DNA of 9,507 nucleotides from JAVBUZ01 sp031554725. Lineage in GTDB: Bacteria; Bacillota; Clostridia; Lachnospirales; Lachnospiraceae. Positions 5,588 to 9,507 of this stretch are shown here, piece by piece. Below the pieces are notes generated by a model that was given only the letters and a program-made list of their open reading frames with translations, was not told the origin of the DNA and did no database searches. Made by a program: the position numbers and the translations under genes. The DNA is taken from the NCBI GenBank assembly GCA_031554725.1, contig JAVBUZ010000121.1:1-9507 (forward strand), given 5' to 3'. The first letter of the stretch is position 1. Every line of letters starts with the position of its first letter.

Positions 5588-7663
5588 TTGGATATTAAAA
5601 TTTTTAGAAACTACAGAAAATCAAGGGCGAGTACCCAGCAAAAGGCTCGTGCTCATATGATAGAAAATATAATTGGTGAAGCAACTCATACAACGGGCGT
5701 TATAGAGGGACAAATGTCAAAGAGAATTAAGGTTCTATGCGTTGCCCTTCTTGAAGCTGTTTCTTTTATTACGACAGCAATTGGTCTTATGATTATTGCA
5801 AGTGACATTTCGCCCCTTATCGCAATTGTATGGGCGCTGGTTATTCAGCTACTTGCAGGCTTTATTTCTATTACCAGCGGAAAAAGAAATATCATTATAT
5901 TAATTGTCTGTCTTGTTGTATCAACAGGATCGGATTATGTTTGCTATATCAATGCTGTTTTTCCTTATGATATTTACATTGAGGAGCAATACGTGGAGTA
6001 TAAAGCCACATATGACAAGGCTTGGGGAAGAGCGGTTCAATTAGTTCAGGGCTTTGAATCCTCAGACAATAAGATAGACAATGCAATAGACTATGTTGCT
6101 CAAAATATAGCCTTGCTTGAGCGTACTTACAATGATACAAAGCTCGAAGCAGAAAAAGAAAATTATGAAACCCTGAAAAGAGAGCTTGATGAGATTGAGG
6201 AAGGCTTTGTATTTAAAGCAGGAACGGCGGTTACCTTTGATCAAGAGGGTAATCCTGTTTACACAGGCCAATATGGAGCCATTGAGAATCCAAAGGTAGC
6301 TCCCAAGCTATTAGAGATTCAGACCTCTTATGATAAAATAGAAAAGCTGACGACTATGATTGCATCACTAGATGAGCTAAAATCAAACTTTAGAAGCTTG
6401 GTTGATAGTTATTCTAATGAACTTGGTGGAAATTCCACTGGTACAGATGCCCAAAGGTGTAAGGAGATTGTAAAAAATCTGCTAGCTTCTGCTCAGCAGG
6501 AAACAAATGGTTCGCCTGAGGAAGCTGAGAATGTGGTGGCTGCCAATGACAAATATCAGACCTTTAGTGGCCAATTTACAAAGCTTCAAAATGATACAAA
6601 CATCCTATTAGAGCAAGCGGGATTTGCTCAGTTTAAGGTGGAAGACTTATCCACGGTAAAGAGAAGTAATACAAACTATAAAAACATTATGGCATTAGAA
6701 TTACCAGAATTCTCCGAAATTAGAGACACTGTTAAAGAAGAAAACCAGTCTGTATTTGACTGGATATTTGATGGCTTTGCTACCATAATTGATAGTGATT
6801 TTGTTGCCAGCTCTGTAGATTTAAAGAAGAAAGCAGAACAGGAAACAAATGAAAAATACGATGCCTTTATGAATGAAATTACAAAATCTAACCTTTTGAA
6901 GGATGATAAGGATTTAGGCTTACTGATAAACGAGATGGAGGAAGCAAAAGCAGGACTTGAGTACAAGGATGCGTTATCAAAAGCAATAAACTATCTTGCT
7001 AGTCCAGAAGGAAAATATGCAGAAACCTACTCCAGAGTATTTTATGCATTCCTAGCAGATGGGCTGGTACTACTAATTGGTTATTCTCTAAGACGTAAGA
7101 AAAAAGCAATTTATCGGATGAAAAACCGCCATGATTTAATCCATGAAGAGCCTCGTTTAATAAAAGAAGCCCTCTATAATTTGGCAGCGCAAAAACTACC
7201 AGAGTCAGAATATGAAATTTATACAGTAGAAAATCTGATTTATAGTTTGAAGGATTTTATTTCTTGTTTTGAGATAGAGTCCTATATGAATGACGACAGC
7301 CTAAATATGAGCTTTAGCCTAGTATGTAAAGATGAGGCGAACTTTAACAAACTGAATGCGGATTATAAAGAAATGATTTATACCTTGCAGGCATTAAAAT
7401 ATGTGAAGCCTGTAAGCAAGGAGCAGTACGAATTCTATACACTGTATAAGAAAAACAAGGCGGTTCTGGAAAACGAAGGAATTAAAAATCAGATTGCTAC
7501 CTTATCGGATGACTGCAAAGAGTTCTATTACCTAATAACAACAGGCTTTTCCCTCTATTTTTCGGAGCTTTTAAATGCTTTTTATGAGCATGTGGAAAAT
7601 GAGCAGATAAGAGAAGAACTTAAGAGAAAATTTGAGGAGGTAAAAGCAAATGAGCTTATATAA
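5588..7663 (+). CDS. Large membrane protein with helical extracytoplasmic domain, unknown function
   Basis: I do not recognise this 691-residue protein. A basic N-terminus (Lys/Arg-rich, 1-48) should be cytoplasmic. Three membrane segments follow (about 49-71, 76-97, 101-124), then a long extracytoplasmic region (about 126-480), a fourth segment (about 482-499), a positive-inside anchor RRKKK (502-506) and a cytoplasmic tail of about 185 charged residues. The external region is rich in Glu, Lys, Leu, Asn and Gln, with heptad-like helical stretches near 135-205 and 240-278 around a short Gly/Val/Tyr-rich, probably beta, segment (206-235); further helices run to about 480. I see no catalytic motif. 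It begins with TTG behind a good ribosome binding site; ATG at residue 24 is the alternative. It overlaps the next membrane gene by 14 bases. A coiled-coil scaffold or sensor acting with that partner is the most I would infer; envelope work is plausible, given the amidase upstream, but unproven. Confidence 0.85.
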   Translation: MDIKIFRNYRKSRASTQQKARAHMIENIIGEATHTTGVIEGQMSKRIKVLCVALLEAVSFITTAIGLMIIASDISPLIAIVWALVIQLLAGFISITSGKRNIIILIVCLVVSTGSDYVCYINAVFPYDIYIEEQYVEYKATYDKAWGRAVQLVQGFESSDNKIDNAIDYVAQNIALLERTYNDTKLEAEKENYETLKRELDEIEEGFVFKAGTAVTFDQEGNPVYTGQYGAIENPKVAPKLLEIQTSYDKIEKLTTMIASLDELKSNFRSLVDSYSNELGGNSTGTDAQRCKEIVKNLLASAQQETNGSPEEAENVVAANDKYQTFSGQFTKLQNDTNILLEQAGFAQFKVEDLSTVKRSNTNYKNIMALELPEFSEIRDTVKEENQSVFDWIFDGFATIIDSDFVASSVDLKKKAEQETNEKYDAFMNEITKSNLLKDDKDLGLLINEMEEAKAGLEYKDALSKAINYLASPEGKYAETYSRVFYAFLADGLVLLIGYSLRRKKKAIYRMKNRHDLIHEEPRLIKEALYNLAAQKLPESEYEIYTVENLIYSLKDFISCFEIESYMNDDSLNMSFSLVCKDEANFNKLNADYKEMIYTLQALKYVKPVSKEQYEFYTLYKKNKAVLENEGIKNQIATLSDDCKEFYYLITTGFSLYFSELLNAFYEHVENEQIREELKRKFEEVKANELI

Positions 7664-8222
7664 TATATTTGTGGAACCTATTATTGCGGCAATTATTTTT
7701 GCTATTGGAATCATCATTTATGTCATTGCTACTAGAAAAAGTGGAAGCTTTACTCAGGCCCCTAACCAAAGCAAGGTAGTAAAAAGAATTGTTGAGCTAG
7801 TATGCGTTTTTGTTTGGGTTTTAATTGTTAGCTATAGTGGTTGGGAAATAGACTGGCTTGTATCATGGCTTGTGATTATTTTCCCAGTTTTTGGAATTAT
7901 CACAGTACCTATTGTGCTATTAATATCTAAGGTAGTAGCAAAGAAGGCAGTGCCGATAAATGAAAAAATAGGAGAGCACTTAGCAAATTCTTTAATACTT
8001 GCTATATTTCTGCTATCAGGAATGCTAACTGTATCCGTCGCCTTTGCAAAGATACATAATCATTTTTCTTTTGCTATATATTTGCACGTACTCTTGGATT
8101 TATTATTGTCCTTTCAAATTTCATTGCTATTATATCAACTGTATTACTATCTTTTTGAAAAGGAGATTCCGAGTGGGGAGGAGAAGAAGATACAGCGGAT
8201 ATGCAATGAATTAATTGATTAA
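7650..8222 (+). CDS. Multi-pass membrane protein, unknown function
   Basis: A 190-residue hydrophobic protein that I cannot assign to a family. Likely membrane segments are near 8-27, 45-62, 68-93, 112-133 and 139-167, joined by short basic loops (RKSGS, SKVVAKKA), with a charged C-terminal tail (EKEIPSGEEKK onward) of about 22 residues. An odd number of spans would put the two ends on opposite sides. The ATG lies in the end of the 691-residue gene (14-base overlap) behind AGGAGG (7635-7640), so the pair is probably translated together and may form a complex. No terminal motif or catalytic residue stands out. A large inverted repeat after the stop may terminate this transcript. Confidence 0.8.
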   Translation: MSLYNIFVEPIIAAIIFAIGIIIYVIATRKSGSFTQAPNQSKVVKRIVELVCVFVWVLIVSYSGWEIDWLVSWLVIIFPVFGIITVPIVLLISKVVAKKAVPINEKIGEHLANSLILAIFLLSGMLTVSVAFAKIHNHFSFAIYLHVLLDLLLSFQISLLLYQLYYYLFEKEIPSGEEKKIQRICNELID

Positions 8223-8228
8223 AGACTA

Positions 8229-8257
8229 TTGACAAAAGCGTAACTAGTTACTAAAAT
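8229..8257 (+). promoter_or_regulatory. Strong sigma-A promoter of the marR-flavodoxin operon
   Basis: A perfect -35 TTGACA (8229-8234) and a -10 TAAAAT (8252-8257, 5 of 6 consensus) are exactly 17 bases apart. The predicted start is near 8264, giving a leader of about 37 bases to the ATG at 8301. The spacer is largely a palindrome, described in the next entry. Confidence 0.85.
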
Positions 8258-8279
8258 AAAAAGGTAACAAGTTACGCTT
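8236..8279. promoter_or_regulatory. Paired palindromic operators, probably MarR autoregulation
   Basis: Two near-identical 12-bp palindromes, GTAACTAGTTAC (8240-8251, perfect) and GTAACAAGTTAC (8264-8275), have centres 24 bp apart. The first fills most of the -35/-10 spacer and the second sits on the predicted start site, so bound repressor would block initiation. The outer arms, AAGCGTAACTAGTTAC (8236-8251) and GTAACAAGTTACGCTT (8264-8279), are also inverted copies of each other with one mismatch. In a transcript from upstream they would form a 16-bp hairpin followed by ATTTTATTTT, a possible terminator for the preceding operon. Autoregulation through palindromes over the promoter is usual for MarR-family genes. 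Confidence 0.75.
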
Positions 8280-8300
8280 ATTTTATTTTAGGAGCAAGAC

Positions 8301-8807
8301 ATGGAAGATAAAAAGAACTATGAAAACCTGGGTACTAGTATCCACTGGATGAAAAACTTATTGTTTGCAGGTGTTTTTATTCAGGAAAATCGTTTGCATG
8401 CAGTTTGTGATAGATATAATGATATGTCCAGCAAGCAGTGGCTACTTATGGTAGTTTGCAATGCCTTTGAAACACCGCCAGACTTAAGTACCCTTGCAGA
8501 AGCTATGGGGTGTTCCAGGCAAAATGTAAAAAAGCTGGCGACTCATTTAGAAAGGGACGGATATATAACCTTGGAAAAGTCTAAGGTGGATTCTAGGTCG
8601 CTTTGTGTTAAGAAGACTGAAAAAGGCTTACAGTTCTCCAAGGAATGCTCACAGCTTGGGATTCAGGTCCATGAGGCGGTTTTCCAGGAATTTTCAGATG
8701 AAGAAATTGAGCAGTACTATAAGCTATCCATAAAGATGATGAATGGAATTGAACATTTGGAGGATTTTTTCAAAAAGAGAGGAAAAGGAATAGGCGACTA
8801 TGAGTAA
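8301..8807 (+). CDS. MarR-family transcriptional regulator
   Basis: A 168-residue cytoplasmic DNA-binding protein, of usual MarR length. N-terminal helices (about 10-58) and C-terminal helices (about 118-158) would form the dimer interface. The winged helix spans about 45-110: LSTLAEAMGCSRQNVKKLATHLERDGYI (62-89) holds the helix-turn-helix, and the wing carries the typical D-S-R signature (KVDSRSLCVKKTEKG, 95-109). It probably represses its own operon through the two GTAAC palindromes just upstream, releasing on ligand or redox change; the signal is unknown. There are five cysteines (36, 53, 71, 102, 116), one in the helix-turn-helix and one in the wing. These could be redox-active given the flavodoxin partner, but I do not see the arrangement of a known thiol sensor such as OhrR. 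AGGAG (8290-8294) precedes the ATG by 6 bases. It overlaps the flavodoxin gene by 8 bases. Confidence 0.93.
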   Translation: MEDKKNYENLGTSIHWMKNLLFAGVFIQENRLHAVCDRYNDMSSKQWLLMVVCNAFETPPDLSTLAEAMGCSRQNVKKLATHLERDGYITLEKSKVDSRSLCVKKTEKGLQFSKECSQLGIQVHEAVFQEFSDEEIEQYYKLSIKMMNGIEHLEDFFKKRGKGIGDYE

Positions 8808-9327
8808 AGGTGTTATTTTATATCAATCAAAATATGGAGCAACAAAAAAATATGTGGATTGGCTTAGGGAAGAAACAGGATTTGATGTGATGGAAACGCC
8901 GAAAGCTACCATTTCTGAAGTGATAAAGTATGACAAAATAATATTGTGTGGAGGAATCTACGCTTCTGGTGTTGCAGGAATATCCTTCTTGAGAAAAAAT
9001 TATGGTGCACTTAAGAGTAAGAAAATAGCAATTTTCTGCGCAGGTGCGTCTCCATATGAGGAAAAAGCATTTGAAGAAGTCAAGGCACATAACCTAAAGG
9101 AAGATTTAAAAGAAATCCCTTGCTTTTATGGAAGAGGAGCATGGAATGAAGGGGCTATGAAATTTACAGACAAGATGCTCTGTAAGATGCTTAATAAGGC
9201 GATTGCAAAGCAAGATCCGTCGACATATGAGCCATGGATGGCAGCGCTTGTAGAGGCAAAGGGACAGACCTGCGATTGGACAAAAAAGGAATACTTAGAA
9301 CCACTAATTAGCTACATAAAGGAATAA
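8800..9327 (+). CDS. Flavodoxin-domain protein
   Basis: A 175-residue cytoplasmic protein with the start of a flavodoxin fold: first beta strand GVILYQS, then the FMN phosphate-loop-like SKYGATKKY (10-18), strand DKIILCGGIYASGVAG (45-60) with the Gly-rich second FMN-contacting loop, and strand KKIAIFCAGASPYEE (74-88) with the third. This order resembles the Flavodoxin_5 group that includes HemG-type protoporphyrinogen oxidases, but such proteins have varied roles, so I do not assign a symbol or reaction. Electron transfer or quinone/oxidant handling is likely. It overlaps the MarR gene by 8 bases, with AAGGAA (8785-8790) upstream, so the regulator probably controls it. No convincing terminator follows. 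Confidence 0.85.
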   Translation: MSKGVILYQSKYGATKKYVDWLREETGFDVMETPKATISEVIKYDKIILCGGIYASGVAGISFLRKNYGALKSKKIAIFCAGASPYEEKAFEEVKAHNLKEDLKEIPCFYGRGAWNEGAMKFTDKMLCKMLNKAIAKQDPSTYEPWMAALVEAKGQTCDWTKKEYLEPLISYIKE

Positions 9328-9375
9328 AGGACTACAACATAGAGAATAATATGCTCTCCTTAGAGTAGACAGTAG

Positions 9376-9434
9376 AAATGAAAGTATAATGATTTGTTGC
9401 CGAATGTTAATTTCCTTAATGAAAAATGAAAGTA
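9376..9434 (+). repeat. Short direct repeats before the end of the window
   Basis: AAATGAAAGTA occurs at 9376-9386 and again at 9424-9434, 48 bp apart. AATGTTAA also occurs twice (9403-9410 and 9465-9472). The region is AT-rich and non-coding, so chance is a real alternative, but both pairs lie around the promoter at 9439-9467 and could be regulator sites. Confidence 0.3.
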
Positions 9435-9438
9435 ATAG

Positions 9439-9467
9439 TTTACAAACGGTAATAATGAGTATACAAT
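9439..9467 (+). promoter_or_regulatory. Promoter for a gene beyond the window
   Basis: TTTACA (9439-9444) and TACAAT (9462-9467) are each 5 of 6 to consensus with 17-base spacing. A start near 9474 would transcribe toward the window edge. An ATG at 9482 opens a frame to the last base (MRVDIYYC) but has only AGAAG 2 bases before it, too close for a normal ribosome binding site, so the true start may be further on. Confidence 0.5.
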
Positions 9468-9507
9468 GTTAACAAGAAGTAATGAGAGTCGACATTTACT
9501 ACTGCTT

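Noticed and set aside
5588..7663. Pip/YhgE-type phage-infection protein
   Set aside because: Those have one N-terminal span, a long external region and about five C-terminal spans. This protein has three spans first, one after the external region, and a cytoplasmic tail.
9340..9366. Terminator hairpin after the flavodoxin gene
   Set aside because: AGAG and CTCT can pair in two ways, but only 4 bp each, with no T-run after them.

Overview
The window looks like a chromosomal segment from a low-GC Gram-positive bacterium, most likely a clostridial (Lachnospiraceae-like) Firmicute. The clues are an AT-rich base composition, strong AGGAGG-type ribosome binding sites, sigma-A-like promoters, tightly overlapping genes, a lipoprotein amidase and an OmpR-type two-component system next to an ABC-2 exporter. 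The lineage is inferred from style, not from a marker gene. All nine recognised genes are on the + strand. I see no tRNA, rRNA, CRISPR array, transposase or phage gene.

Positions 1-4521 hold a regulatory and export module. It has the 3' part of an OmpR/PhoB-family response regulator (cut by the window edge), an overlapping membrane histidine kinase, a rho-independent terminator, and an ABC transporter made of one ATPase and two unequal ABC-2-like permeases. The overlaps (ATPase to permease 1 by 1 base, permease 1 to permease 2 by 22 bases) point to one co-translated transporter. This layout is common in Firmicutes for export of, or resistance to, peptide-like or other membrane-active compounds; the substrate cannot be read from the sequence.

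Positions 4518-5446 are a one-gene unit: a promoter at the end of permease 2, a lipid-anchored N-acetylmuramoyl-L-alanine amidase, and a terminator.

Positions 5447-8222 are the least explained part. A 141-base regulatory region carries an 11-bp-period direct repeat, an inverted copy of it about 98 bp away, and an extended -10 promoter. It precedes a 691-residue membrane protein with a large, mostly helical extracytoplasmic region, translated from a TTG. That gene overlaps a 190-residue multi-pass membrane protein. I recognise neither family; together they are the best candidate for an undescribed system here.

Positions 8229-9327 are a compact regulated operon: a MarR-family repressor and a flavodoxin-domain protein (8-base overlap) behind a consensus-like promoter with two near-identical 12-bp palindromes, one between -35 and -10 and one at the predicted transcription start. 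The last 180 bases contain short repeats and a good promoter that probably drives a gene beyond the window.
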